Positions 13,368 through 24,397 of a stretch of DNA of 64,000 nt are shown here, piece by piece. How positions within the stretch are numbered: the first letter of the stretch is position 1; each line of letters opens with the position of its first letter. The stretch is from assembly GCF_024679095.1 (NCBI RefSeq), contig NW_026111184.1:186001-250000 (forward strand), written 5' to 3'. Source of the stretch: Eriocheir sinensis. Its lineage: Eukaryota > Arthropoda > Malacostraca > Decapoda > Varunidae. Position numbers and translations under genes: made by a program. Under the pieces are notes generated by a model, which worked only from the letters and a program-made list of their open reading frames with translations, searched no databases and was not told where the DNA came from.

Positions 13368-14185
13368 GATAGATATATAATATACACAAAAAATCACCTA
13401 AATTTGTATAAGACTATATACAAAAATACACAAAAATAATTTTAATTTGTATGAAAATAAATATACAAAATATACATAAAATTAGGTAAATTTGTATTGA
13501 AATACATTTACAAAATACTCATAAAATAATGTAAATTTGAATGAAAATATATAAACAAATACACTTAAAATAACGTAAATTTGTATAAAATATATATAAA
13601 AAATACACATTAAATAATGTAAATATGTATAAAAAAATATATACAAAACACAAATAGAATAATATAAAATCGTATCAAAATAAATACACAGAATATTAAT
13701 AAAATAATGTAAATTTATATGAAAATTAAGATGCAAAATACCCATAAAATAACGCATTTTTTATAAAAACATTTATACCAAGACACACATAAAATATTTG
13801 AATTTGTATTAAAATAAATATACAAAATGCACATACAATAAGGTAAATTTGTATTGAAATAGATATGCAAAATACATATAAAACCATGTAAATTTTTTTC
13901 AAAATATATATACGAATACACATAAAATAACGTAGATTTCTATGAAAATAAATATACAAAATACACAAAATGAAGTAAATACGTATAAAAAAAGGTATAC
14001 AAAATACACATAAAATAATGTAAACTCGTATCAAAATAAATAAGCAAAATACTAATAAAAGAATGAGTATTGAATAAATATATATATACAAAATACAAAT
14101 AAAATAACGTAAATTTATATAAAACTATATGCAAAAATACACAAAAGTAATTAAATTTGTGTGAAAATAGATATACAAAATACAT
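13368..14185 (-). repeat. Satellite block 13, T-rich strand on -
   Basis: A near-copy of 10.53-11.32 kb, one complete HOR with P monomers at 13413 and 14125, ending at the palindromic junction 14174-14197. Confidence 0.85.
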
Positions 14186-14197
14186 GTGTATTTTGTA
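14174..14197. repeat. Palindromic fold-back junction, copy 2
   Basis: Identical 24-base core to that at 11306, with the same flanking monomers. Confidence 0.85.
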
Positions 14198-14709
14198 TAT
14201 TTATTTTCATACAAATTGAAATTATTTTTGTTTATTTTTTTATATATTTTCAAACAAATTTTCGTTATTTTATGTGTATTTTGTATATTTATTTTTTCTA
14301 CAAATATACTTTCTTTTATCTGAATTTTGTTTATTGAATCTGAAACGAATTTACCTTATTTTGTATATCTATTTTCATACAAATTAAAATACTTCTGTGT
14401 ATTTTTGTATATAGTTTTATATAAATATACGTTATTTTATGTGTATTTTGTATTTTTATATTTATACAAATACACATTCTTTTATTGGTATTTTGTATAT
14501 TTATTTTGATACGAATTTACATTATTTTATGTGTATTTTGTATACATTTTTTTTATACGTATTTACTTCATTTTATGTGTATTTTGTATATATATTTTTA
14601 TAGAAATCTACGTTATTTTATGTGCATTCGTATATATATTTTGAAACAAATTTACATTGTTTTATATGTATTTTGCCTATCTATTTCAATACAAATTTAC
14701 CTTATTGTA
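14186..14709 (+). repeat. Satellite block 14, T-rich strand on +
   Basis: Same left junction and monomer order as block 10, but cut short after monomer G by an abrupt change to the A-rich orientation at about 14709. Confidence 0.85.
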
Positions 14710-15642
14710 AATAATGTAAATTCGCGTCAAAATAAATAAACAAAATATCAATAAAAGAATGTGTATTTGTATGAAAATAGATATACAAAATACACATAAA
14801 ATAACCTAAATTTGTATCAAACTATATACAAAAATACACAAAAATATTTTAAATTTGTATGAAAATAAATATACAAAATACACATAAAATTAGGTAAATT
14901 TGTAATGAAATACATACACAAAATACACATAAAATAATGTAAATTTGAATGAAAATACATAAACAAATACACTTAAAATAACGTAAATTTGTATAAAAAA
15001 ATATGTACAAAACACGAATAGAATAATGTAAAATCGTATCAAAATAAATACACAGAATATTAATAAAATAATGTAAATTTGTATGAAAATAAAGAAGCAA
15101 AATACCCATAAAATAACGCATTTTTTTTATTTATAAAAATATATATACCAAAATACACATCAAAAATTAAATTTGTATTAAAATAAATATACAAAAAACA
15201 CATACAATAAGGTAAATTTGTATTGAAATAGATATGCAAAATACTTATAAAACAATGTAACTTTGTTTCAAAATATATATACGAATACACATAAAATAAC
15301 GTAAATTTCTATAAAAATATATATACAAAATACACATAAAATGAAGTAAATACGTATAAAAAAATGTATAATAAATACACATAAAATAATGTAAATTCGT
15401 ATCAAAATAAATAAACAAAATACCAATAAAAGAATGTGTATTTGTATAAATATAAATATACAAAATACACATAAAATAACGTAAATTTATATAAAACTAT
15501 ATACAAAAATACACAGAAGTAATTAAATTTGTATGAAAATATATACAAAATACACACAAAATAAGCTAAATTTGAGTTGAAATATATATAAAAAATAAAT
15601 GAAAAAAAGTAAATTTGTATCAAAATATTTATAGAAATACAC
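14710..15642 (-). repeat. Satellite block 15, left flank of the retrotransposon
   Basis: Direct counterpart of 23.37-24.24 kb at an offset of about 8.6 kb. It ends at aaatacac (15635-15642), where the retrotransposon interrupts a monomer. The other half of that monomer resumes at 17944. Confidence 0.85.
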
Positions 15643-16198
15643 TTGTCCTATCGCTCCTGTACATCCTCTGGACCCACCGAAGAGGCGATGCTTCTGGCAT
15701 TTTGCTTCAGCTCGGTGGGACGACCTGAGGTTGTACTTTTCCGATTTCCCGTGGAATGATTATTGCTTCCAGGATAGAGACCCCTCTGTGTGTGCTCAGC
15801 GCATCACAGAGGTGATTGTCTCTGGAATGGAGGCATACATTCCTCGTTCTTTCTCTACTCCTCACGCTAAAAAGCCTTGGTTTAATCACGCTTGTTCTCG
15901 TGCTGTCAATGATAGAGAGGTAGCTCACAAAAGATACCAGAGCCTTCAAACTAATGCTAATTATGAACTTTACATTTCTGCCCGAAATCGTGCCAAATCT
16001 ATTCTCCGACTAACCAAAAATTCTTTCATTAATAGAAAATGTCAAAACCTTGCTTTCTCTAACTCTTCCCGTGACTTCTGGCATCTAGCCAAAAACATCT
16101 CCTCCAACTTCACTTCTTCATCTTTCCCTCCACTCAGTCCTGACGGCAACACTGCCGTCTCATCTATCTCTAAGGCTGAACTCTTCTCTCAAACTTTT

Positions 16199-16249
16199 CT
16201 AAAACTCCACTCTGGACGATTCTGGGCATATTCCTCCTACTCATCCCCC
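16199..16249 (+). other. Locally shifted reading frame inside pol
   Basis: The main frame reads LKLHSGRFWAYSSYSSP here, unlike the family. The frame starting at 16203 reads NSTLDDSGHIPPTHPP, which fits relatives I remember. The simplest reading is loss of two bases near 16199-16204 (short T and A runs) and loss of one C in the run 16245-16249, three bases in total, so the main frame is restored. About 16 residues between linker and polymerase are scrambled. Confidence 0.65.
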
Positions 16250-16330
16250 TCTGACTCCTTTATGCCTGTTATAAAGATTCTTCAAAATGATGTTTTCAAT
16301 GCCAGCTCTGGCCTCAATCCTCAGAAGGCT

Positions 16331-17290
16331 TATGGACCTGATGGAGTGCCTCCTATTGTCCTTAAAAACTGTGCCTCCGTGCTGTCACCCTGCCTGGTCA
16401 AACTCTTTCGCCTCTGCCTGTCAACATCTACCTTTCCTTCTTGCTGGAAGTATGCCTTCACACAGCCTGTACCTAAGAAGGGTGACCGCTCCAATCCCTC
16501 AAACTACCGTCCTATTGCTTTACTTTCTTGTCTATCTAAAGCTTTTGAATCAATCCTTAACCGTAAGATTCAAAAGCACCTTTCCACTTCTGACCTTCTA
16601 TCTGATCGCCAGTATGGGTTCCGCAATGGGCGTTCTACTGGTGATCTCCTATCCTTCTTAACTGACTCTTGGTCATCCTCTCTTAGCCGTTTCGGTGAAA
16701 CTTTGGCTATTGCGCTGGACATATCAAAAGCTTTTGATAGGGTCTGGCACAAATCTTTGCTTTCTAAACTACCCTCCTACGGTTTCTATCCTTCTCTCTG
16801 TACCTTTATCTCCAGTTTCCTTTCTGACCGTTCTATTTCTGCCGTGGTAGACGGTCACTGTTCTTCCCCTAAATCTATTAACAGTGGTGTCCCACAGGGT
16901 TCTGTCCTATCTCCCACTCTTTGTCTGTTGTTCATTGATGATCTTCTTTCCAAAACGAACTGTGCTATCCATTCCTACGCCGATGATTCCACTCTGCATT
17001 ATTCAACTTCTTTTAATAGAAGACCCACCCTTCAGGAACTTAACGACTCAAGGATGGAGGCTGCAGAACGCTTAGCCTCAGACCTTACTATTATTTCCGA
17101 TTGGGGCAAGAAGAACCTGGTGTCCTTCAACGCCTCAAAAACACAGTTTCTCCACCTATCCACTCGACACAATCTTCCAAACAACTATCCCCTATTCTTT
17201 GACAACACCCAGCTATCACCTTCCTCAACACTAAACATCCTCGGTCTATCCTTAACTCAAAATCTCAACTGGAAACTTCATATCTCATCT
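16331..17290 (+). other. Reverse transcriptase core (fingers, palm and motif E) of the pol pseudogene
   Basis: The motifs appear in canonical order: YGPDGVPP from 16331, NYRPIALLSCLSKAFE from 16502, QYGFRNGRST from 16610, motif A LDISKAFD with its first Asp codon at 16718-16720, motif B SGVPQGSVLSP with VPQG from 16889, the catalytic YADD box at 16976-16987, motif D SFNASKTQFLHLS, and motif E LGLSLTQNLNWKLHI with LG from 17240. The three catalytic aspartates (motif A and the two of YADD) are intact. The core is therefore undamaged although the gene is broken on both sides. Confidence 0.95.
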
Positions 17291-17417
17291 CTTACTAAAT
17301 CAGCTTCCTCGAGGCTGGGCGTTCTGTACCGTCTCCGCCAGTTCTTCTCCCCTGCACAGTTGCTGTCCATATACAGGGGCCTTGTCCGCCCTCGTATGGA
17401 GTATGCATCTCATGTGT

Positions 17418-17422
17418 GGGGG
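17418..17422 (+). other. Frameshift in a G run of pol
   Basis: Five G lie at the point where the main frame (EYASHVWG) should continue as GSTHTALLDRVEAKALRL. That continuation is found in the next frame, so one G has been lost. The main frame then reaches a stop at 17495 after about 24 unrelated residues. A sequencing or assembly error in the homopolymer is an alternative cause. Confidence 0.85.
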
Positions 17423-17816
17423 CTCCACGCACACAGCTCTTCTGGACAGAGTGGAGGCAAAGGCTCTTCGTCTCATCAGCTCTCCTCCTCATACTGATAG
17501 TCTTCTACCTCTTAAATTCCGCCGCAATGTTGCCTCTCTTTCTATCTTCTATCGATATTTCCACGCTGACTGCTCTTCTGAACTTGCTAACTGCATGCCT
17601 CCCCCCCTCCCGCGGCCCCGCTGCACTCGACTTTCTACTCATGCTCATCCCTATACTGTCCAAACACCTTATGCAAGAGTTAACCAGCATCGTCACTCTT
17701 TCATCCCTCACGCTGGTAAACTCTGGAACAATCTTCCTTCATCTGTATTTCCTCCTGCCTACGACTTGAACTCTTTCAAGAGGAGGGTATCAGGACACCT
17801 CTCCTCCCGAAACTGA
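17423..17816 (+). pseudogene. C-terminal domain of pol, in shifted frame
   Basis: The frame runs from GSTHTALL to SFKRRVSGHLSSRN and a TGA at 17814. It includes RRNVASLSIFYRYFHADC, a proline-rich MPPPLPRPRC stretch and a GKLWNNLPSSVFPP box, the usual C-terminal signature of Jockey/CR1-type polymerases just before the stop. It has no start of its own and is only the tail of the pol gene upstream. Confidence 0.9.
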
Positions 17817-17924
17817 CTTATCTTTCGGCCACCTCTTTGGATTCTTTTTAGGAGCAGCGAGTAGCGGGCTTTTTTTTTTATTAATGTTTGCTTTTTTGTG
17901 CCCTTGAGCTGTCTCCTTTGCTGT
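17817..17924 (+). other. 3' UTR of the retrotransposon
   Basis: About 108 bases between the pol stop and the A tail, with ggagcagcgagtagcgggct, a T run at 17871-17879 and the end gagctgtctcctttgctgt. No AATAAA signal is visible. In this class the 3' end is what the polymerase recognises; that role is inferred. Confidence 0.75.
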
Positions 17925-17950
17925 AAAAAAAAAAAAAATAATAATAATAA
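17925..17950 (+). repeat. A14(TAA)4 tail of the retrotransposon
   Basis: Fourteen A (17925-17938) followed by four TAA units. The last part, ataataa, is identical to the satellite target sequence, so tail and target overlap and the exact junction cannot be fixed. Confidence 0.85.
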
Positions 17951-18097
17951 CGTAAATTTCTATGAAAATATATAAACAAAATACACATTAAATAATGTAA
18001 ATACGTATAAAAAAATATGTACAAAATACACATATAATCATGTAGTTCGTATCAAAATAAATAAACAAAATACCAATAAAATAATATAAATTTGTAT
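17945..18097 (-). repeat. Satellite block 16, right flank of the retrotransposon
   Basis: Continues the monomer interrupted at 15642. It matches 24.24-24.40 kb at an offset of about 6.3 kb, the difference from the left flank (8.6 kb) being the size of the insertion. Confidence 0.85.
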
Positions 18098-18592
18098 GAG
18101 TAAACGTGTATGTTGCATATTTTTTCAATACAAATTTACCTTATTATATACGCATTTTGTATATTAATTTTAATACAAATTTAATTATTCGATGTGTATT
18201 TTTGTATCTGTACTTTTATAAACATATGCTTTATTTTTTGGGTATTTTGCATCTTTATTTTCATACAAATTTACATTAATTTATTGATATTCTGCTCATT
18301 CATTTTGATACGAATTGACATTATTCTATGTGTATTTTGTATATATTTTTCATACAAATCTACGTTATTTTATGTGTATTTGTTTATATATTTTGACACA
18401 AATTTACAATATTTTATGAGTATTTTGTATATACATTTCAAAAGAAATTCACCTAGTTTTATGTGTATTTTGTATATCTATTTTCATACAAACTCAAATT
18501 ATTTCTAAGTATTTTTGTATATATTTTAATACAAATTTTAGTTATGTTATGTGTATTTTGTAAATTTATTTTCATTCAAATATATATTAATT
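18098..18592 (+). repeat. Satellite block 17, T-rich strand on +
   Basis: Begins at the gagtaaacgtgtatgttgca junction, the reverse complement of the junctions at about 530 and 2811. It matches 24.40-24.89 kb directly and 2.30-2.81 kb inverted. Confidence 0.85.
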
Positions 18593-21230
18593 TAATTTAA
18601 ATTTGTATGAAAAGAAATATACAAAATACACATAAAATTAGGTTAATTTGTATTGAAATACATATACAAAATACACATAAAATAATGTAAATTTGAAAGA
18701 AAATATATAAACAAATACACATATCATAACGTAAATTTGTAAGAAATATATATACAAAATACACATTAAATAATGTAAATATGTATAAAAAAATATATAC
18801 AAAACACAAATAGAATAATGTAAAATCGTATCAAAATATATACACAGAATATTAATAAAATAAAGTAAATTTGTATGAAAATTAAGATGCAAAATACTTA
18901 TAAAATAACGCATTTTTTATAAAATTATTGGTACCAAAATAAACATAAAATATTTGAATTTGTATTAAAATATATATACAAAATGCACATACAATAAGGT
19001 AAATTTGTATTGAAATAGATATGCAAAATACATATCAAATAATGTAAATTTGTTTCAAAATATTTATACGAATACACATAAAATAACGTAGATTTCTATA
19101 GAAATACATACACAAAATACACATAAAATTAAGTTAATACGTATAAAAAAATGTATACAAAATACACATAAAATAATGTAAATTCGTATAAATGTAAATA
19201 AACAATATATCAATAAAAGAATGTGTATTTGTATAAATATAAATATACAAAATGCACATAAAATAACGTAAATTTATATAAAACTATATACATAAAATAA
19301 CGCAAATTTCTATAAAAAATATATGTACAAAAATGAACATAAAGTAAATTTGCATAAAAATATATATACAAAACACACATTAGATAAAGTAAATGAATAT
19401 AAAAATATGTATACAAAATACCTATGAAATAATCTAAATTCGTATCGAATTAAATTAAGAAAATACCAATAAAATATTGTAATTTTGGATGAAAATATAT
19501 ATACAAAATACACATAAAATAACCTAAATACAAATACAAATATACACATAAAATAATTTAAAATTGAATGAAATAAATATACAAAATAAACATAAAATAA
19601 GGTAAATTTGTAATGGAATATATGAAAAAATACACATAAAATAACATGAATTTGTATAAAATTTGTATCAAAATATATACTTATACACGCAATAAAATAA
19701 CGTAATTTTTTTATGAAAATGTATATACAAAATACACATAAAATAATTTAAATACGTAGAAAAATATATATACAAAAAACACATAAAATAATGTAAATTT
19801 GTATGAAAATATATAAACAAATACACATAAAATAATGTAAATTTGGATAAAATATATATACAAAATGAACATTAAATAATGTAAATATGTATAAAAAAAA
19901 TATATACAAAATTCACATAGAATAATGTTAAATCGAATCAAAATAAATAAAGAGAATATCAATAAAATAATGTAAACTTGTATGAAAATAAAGATGCAAA
20001 ATATCCATATAATAACGCATATTTGCATAAAAATATATATACAAACGTACAATAAAGTAAATTTGTATTGAAATAGATATGCAAAATACACATCAATAAT
20101 GTAAATTTGTATCAAAATATATATACGAATACTCATAAAATAGAGTAAATTTCTATGAAAATATACATACAAAATAGATATACAAAATACACATATAACT
20201 AGTTAAATTTGTATTTAAATACATGTACAAAAAACATATAAAATAATGTAGATTTGTATGAAATGAAAACAAATTCATTTTATATAAAATATATATACAA
20301 AATACACATAGAGTAATGTAAAATCATATCAAAATAAATACACAGAATATCAATAAAATAATGTAAATTTGTATGAAAATAAAGATGCAAAATACCCATA
20401 AAATAAAGCATATTTTTATAAAAATACATATACAAAAATACACATAGATTAATCAAATTTGTATTAAAATTAATATACAAAATGCATATACAATAAGGTA
20501 AATTTGTATTGAAAAAATATGCAAAATACACATAAAACAATGTAAATTTGTTTCAAAATATATATACGAATACACATAAAATAACGCAGATTTCTATAGA
20601 AATATATATACAAAATACACATAAAATAATGTAAATTTGAATGAAAATATATAAACATCTAGACTTAAAATAATGTAAATTTGTATCAAATATATATACA
20701 AAAAACACATTAAATAATGTAAATATGTATAAAAAAATATATACAAAACACAAATAAAATAACGTAAAATCGTATCAAAATAAATACAGAAAATATTAAT
20801 AAAATAATGGAAATTTGTATGAAAATTAAGATGCAAAATACCCATAAAATAACGCATTTTTTATAAAAATATATATACGAAAAAACATTAAATATTTGAT
20901 TTTGTATTAAAATAAATAGATATACAAAATACACATAAAATAAGCTAAATTTGAATTGAAATATATATACAAAATACATAAAATAATGTAAATTTGTATC
21001 AAAATACTTATACAAATACACATATAATAACGTAAATTTGTATAAAAATATATAAACAAAATACACATTAAATAATGTAAATACGTATAAAAAAAATGTA
21101 CAAAATACAGAAATAATCATGTAATTCGTATCAAAATAAATAGACAAAATACCAATAAAATAATGTAAATTTCTATGAGAAAACATATACAAAATACACA
21201 TAATTAACGCAAATATCAATAAAAATATAT
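18593..21230 (-). repeat. Satellite block 18, T-rich strand on -
   Basis: 2.6 kb. It comprises an O-N-M-L-K-J-I-H run (18.6-18.92 kb), a copy of block 11 (18.92-19.56 kb), diverged monomers (19.6-20.2 kb), and the inverted counterpart of 6.42-7.42 and 46.8-48.05 kb (20.23-21.2 kb). Confidence 0.85.
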
Positions 21231-23370
21231 ATCATATAATATATTTTTATACATATTTAAAATATTTAATGTATATTTTGTATATATCTTTTATCCAAAT
21301 TTACGTTATTTTATATGTATTTGTTTATGTGAGTTTATGTGAGTTTTGTATATGTATTTCAATACAAATTTGCCTAACTTTATGTGTATTTTGCATATCT
21401 ATTTTCAAACAAACAATTTATTTTTGTGTATTTTTGTATATATTTTTATACAAATTTTAGTTATTTTATTTGTTTTTTGTATATATATTTTCCTACAAAT
21501 ATACATTCTTTTATTGGAATTTCGTGTATTTAATTTTTTACGAATTTACATTATTTTATGTGTATTTTGTATATATATTTTTCTACGTATTTAAATTATT
21601 TTATGTGTATTTTATATATACATTTTCATAAAAATTTACGTTATTTTATTGTGTGTATTCGTATATATTTTGAAACAAATTTTATACAAATTTATGTTAT
21701 TTTATGTGTATTTGTATATATATTTTCATACAAATTTATATTATTTCATGTGTATCCTTACATATATTTTATTACAAATTTACCTTATTTTATGTTTATT
21801 TTGTATATTTATTTCATTCAATTTTAAATTATTTAATGTGTATATTTGTATTTGTATTTAGGTTATTTTATGTGTTTTCTATATATATTTTCATCCAAAA
21901 TTACATTATTTTATTGTTATTTTCTTAATTTAGCTCGATACGAATTTAGATTATTTCATAGGTATTTTGTATACATATTTTTATACTCATTTACATTATC
22001 TAATGTGTGTTTTGTATATATTTTTTTATGCAAACTAATTATATGTGCATTTTTGTACATATATTTTTATAGAAACTTAAAACGTTATTTTATGTGTATT
22101 TTGTATATGTTTTCTCATACAAATTTACATTTTTTAATTAGTTTTTTGTTTATTTATTTTGATACGAATGACTTGATTATTTGTGTATTTTGTAAATATT
22201 TTTTATACGTATTTACATTACTTAATGTGTATTTTGTTTATATATTTTTTTACAAATTTACGTTATTATATGTGTATTTGTTAAAAATATTTTGAAACGA
22301 ATTTCCTTTATTTTATGTATTTTGTATATATATTTCAATTCAAATTTAGCTTATTTTGTGTGTATTTTCTATATCTATTTTCATACAAATTTAATTACTT
22401 CTGTGTATTTTTGTATATAGTTTTATACAAATTTACGTTATTTTATGTGCATTTTGTATATTTATATAATTAACATTATTTATGTGTATTTCGTATATCT
22501 ATTTCAATACAAATTTTCTTTATTGTATGTGCCTTTTGTATATTTATTTTGATACAATTTTAATTATTTTATGTGTATTTTTGTATACATATTTTTAAAC
22601 AAATATGCGTTATTATATGGGTATTTTGCATCTTTATTTTCATTCAAATTTACATTATTTTATTGATAGTCTGTTTATTTATTTTGATACGATTTTACGT
22701 TATTCTGTGTGTTTTGTATACATATTTTTAGACATATTTACATTATTTAATGTATATTTTGTACATATATTTTATGGAAATTTACGTTATCTAATGTGTA
22801 TTTGTTTATATAGTTTCATACAAATTTACATTATTTTATGTGTATTTTGTATATGTATTTCAATAAAAATTTGTCTAAATTCATGTGTATTTGCATATCT
22901 ATTTTCAAACAAATTTAAATTATTTTTGTGTATTTTTGTATATATTTTTATACAAATTTTTGTTATTTTATTTGTATTTTGTATATATATTCTCCTACAA
23001 ATATACATTCTTTTAGAGGAAATTTTGTTTATTTATTTTGATACGAATTTACATTATTTTATGTGTATTTTGTATACATTTTTTTATACGTATTTACTTC
23101 ATTTTATGTGTATTTTGTATATATATTTTTATAGAAATCTACGTTATTTTATGTGTATTCGTATATATATTTTGAAACAAATTTACATTGTTTTATATGT
23201 ATTTTGCATATCTATTTCAATACAAATTTACCTTATTGTATGTGTTTTTTGTATATTTATTTTAACACAAATTTAATTTTTTGATGTGTATTTTGGTATA
23301 TATATTTTTATAAATAAAAAAAATACGTTAATTTATTGGTATTTTGCTTCTTTATTTTCATACAAAATTT
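21231..23370 (+). repeat. Satellite block 19, T-rich strand on +
   Basis: Mostly class 2 monomers (21.25-23.0 kb, with ttcctacaaatatacattct near 21490 and 22993), turning into class 1 B, C, D, E, F, G, H, I at about 23.02-23.36 kb without change of orientation. Confidence 0.85.
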
Positions 23371-24397
23371 ACAAAATATACAAAATACACATAAAATAAC
23401 CTAAATTTGTATCAAACTATATACAAAAATACACAAAAATATTTTAAATTTGTATGAAAATAAATATACAAAATACACATAAAATTAGGTAAATTTGTAT
23501 TGAAATACATACAGAAAATACACATAAAATAATGTAAATTTGAATGAAAATACATAAACAAATACACTTAAAATAACGTAAATTTGTATAAAAAAAATAT
23601 GTACAAAACACAAATAGAATAATTTAAAATCGTATCAAAATAAATACACAGAATATTAATAAAATAATGTAAGTTTGTATGAAAATAAAGAAGCAAAATA
23701 CCCATAAAATAGCGCATTTTTTTTATTTATAAAAATATATATACCAAAATAAACATCAAAAAATTAAATTTGTGTTAAAATAAATATACAAAAAACACAT
23801 ACAATAAGGTAAATTTGTATTGAAATAGATATGCAAAATACATATAAAACAATGTAAATTTGTTTCAAAATATATATACGAATACACATAAAATAACGTA
23901 GATTTCTATCAAAAATATATATACAAAATACACATAAAATGAAGTAAATACGTATAAAAAAATGTATACAAAATACACATAAAATAATGTAAATTCGTAT
24001 CAAAATAAATAAACAAAATACCAATAAAAGAATGTGTATTTGTATAAATATAAATATACAAAATACACATAAAATAACGTAAATTTATATAAAACTATAC
24101 AAAAATACACAGAAGTAATTAAATTTGTATGAAAATATATACAAAATACACACAAAATAAGCTAAATTTGAATTGAAATATATATACAAAATATATGAAA
24201 TAAAGTAAATTTGTATCAACATATTTATACAAATACACATATAATAACGTAAATTTGTATGGAATATATAAACAAAATACACATTAAATAATGTAAATAC
24301 GTATAAAAAAATATGTACTAAATACACATATAATCATGTAATTCGTATCAAAATAAATAAACAAAATACCAATAAAATAATATAAATTTGTATGAGT
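23371..24397 (-). repeat. Satellite block 20, T-rich strand on -
   Basis: Counterpart of the retrotransposon-bearing locus, but without the element: aaatacacatataataacg is continuous at 24231-24249. P monomers lie at 23417 and 24095, 678 bp apart. Confidence 0.85.

Larger units (their letters stand above)
1..15642. repeat. AT-rich 45-bp satellite array, left part
   Basis: The whole stretch consists of 43-47 bp monomers of the type TTACATTATTTTATGTGTAT followed by a TTTTGTATA core and a TACAAAT end. Spacing of the GTGTAT core is exactly 45 bp over four steps at 12835, 12880, 12925, 12970 and 13015. Sixteen monomer types recur in fixed order on the T-rich strand. Their signatures are A tatatttatatttataca, B attcttttattggtatttt, C gtatacatttttttatacg, D atttttatagaaatctacg, E gtattcgtatatatattttg, F tgcatatctatttcaatac, G accttattgtatgtg, H tgtatatgtatttttataaa, I atgggtattttgcatcttta, J gatattctgtgtatttattt, K attctatttgtgttttgtat, L atttaatgtgtattttgtat, M gtttatatattttcattcaa, N gtatatgtatttcaatacaa, O acctaattttatgtgtattt and P gtgtatttttgtatatagtt. 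The letters are used in the entries below. No gene is seen. Such arrays are usually heterochromatic; that role is inferred, not shown. Confidence 0.95.
15644..17816 (+). pseudogene. Retrotransposon pol (reverse transcriptase), truncated and frameshifted
   Basis: This is RNA-directed DNA polymerase of a Jockey-superfamily element, which would copy element RNA into DNA at a nicked target. The first reading frame is open from the element edge at 15644 to a stop at 17495-17497 (617 codons). There is no true ATG start, because the left part encoding the endonuclease is missing. Codons 15644-16330 encode the linker between endonuclease and polymerase, including a KPWFNHACSRAV stretch. The palm and fingers follow with all main motifs, and the C-terminal domain continues in another frame to a TGA at 17814-17816. 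A one-base loss in a G run at 17418-17422 separates the two parts, and a short inner segment (16199-16249) is also out of frame. I have seen very similar proteins in decapod crustacean genomes, often labelled Jockey or BS-like polymerase. The copy is not expected to make a working protein. Confidence 0.95.
15643..17944 (+). mobile_element. 5'-truncated Jockey-type non-LTR retrotransposon
   Basis: An island of normal base composition (roughly 45% GC by eye) inside the satellite. It holds the 3' part of one reverse transcriptase ORF, a short 3' UTR ending gagctgtctcctttgctgt, and a tail of 14 A followed by (TAA)4. No LTR, no terminal inverted repeat, no integrase and no endonuclease domain are present, so the copy is truncated at its 5' end, as is common after incomplete target-primed reverse transcription. 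Uninterrupted versions of the target (aaatacacatataataacg) exist at 24231-24249 and, inverted, at 685-703, 2956-2974 and 45655-45673. They place the left boundary just after aaatacac and the right boundary at or before ataataacg (17944-17952). I see no target-site duplication; about two target bases (at) are missing or hidden in the tail. The exact left edge is uncertain by a few bases. Confidence 0.95.

Noticed and set aside
15707..15949. Open frames on the - strand and in other + frames within the retrotransposon (also 16287-16661, 16570-16752, 17295-17492, 17416-17769 and 17505-17711)
   Set aside because: They overlap the pol frame, which has full reverse transcriptase motifs, and none shows a domain of its own.
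15635..17952. Target-site duplication around the retrotransposon
   Set aside because: Left flank gaaatacac and right flank ataataacg do not repeat each other, and the empty sites show them to be adjacent target sequence.
15600..17960. LTR retrotransposon or DNA transposon
   Set aside because: No terminal direct or inverted repeats, no protease, integrase or transposase. The A/TAA tail and the YADD polymerase with a C-terminal GKLWN box fit a non-LTR element.
22605..23276. 223-codon open frame on + resembling a multi-pass membrane protein
   Set aside because: Hydrophobicity comes from T-rich codons (Phe, Leu, Ile, Tyr, Cys). The same 15-residue repeat appears wherever the T-rich strand is read.
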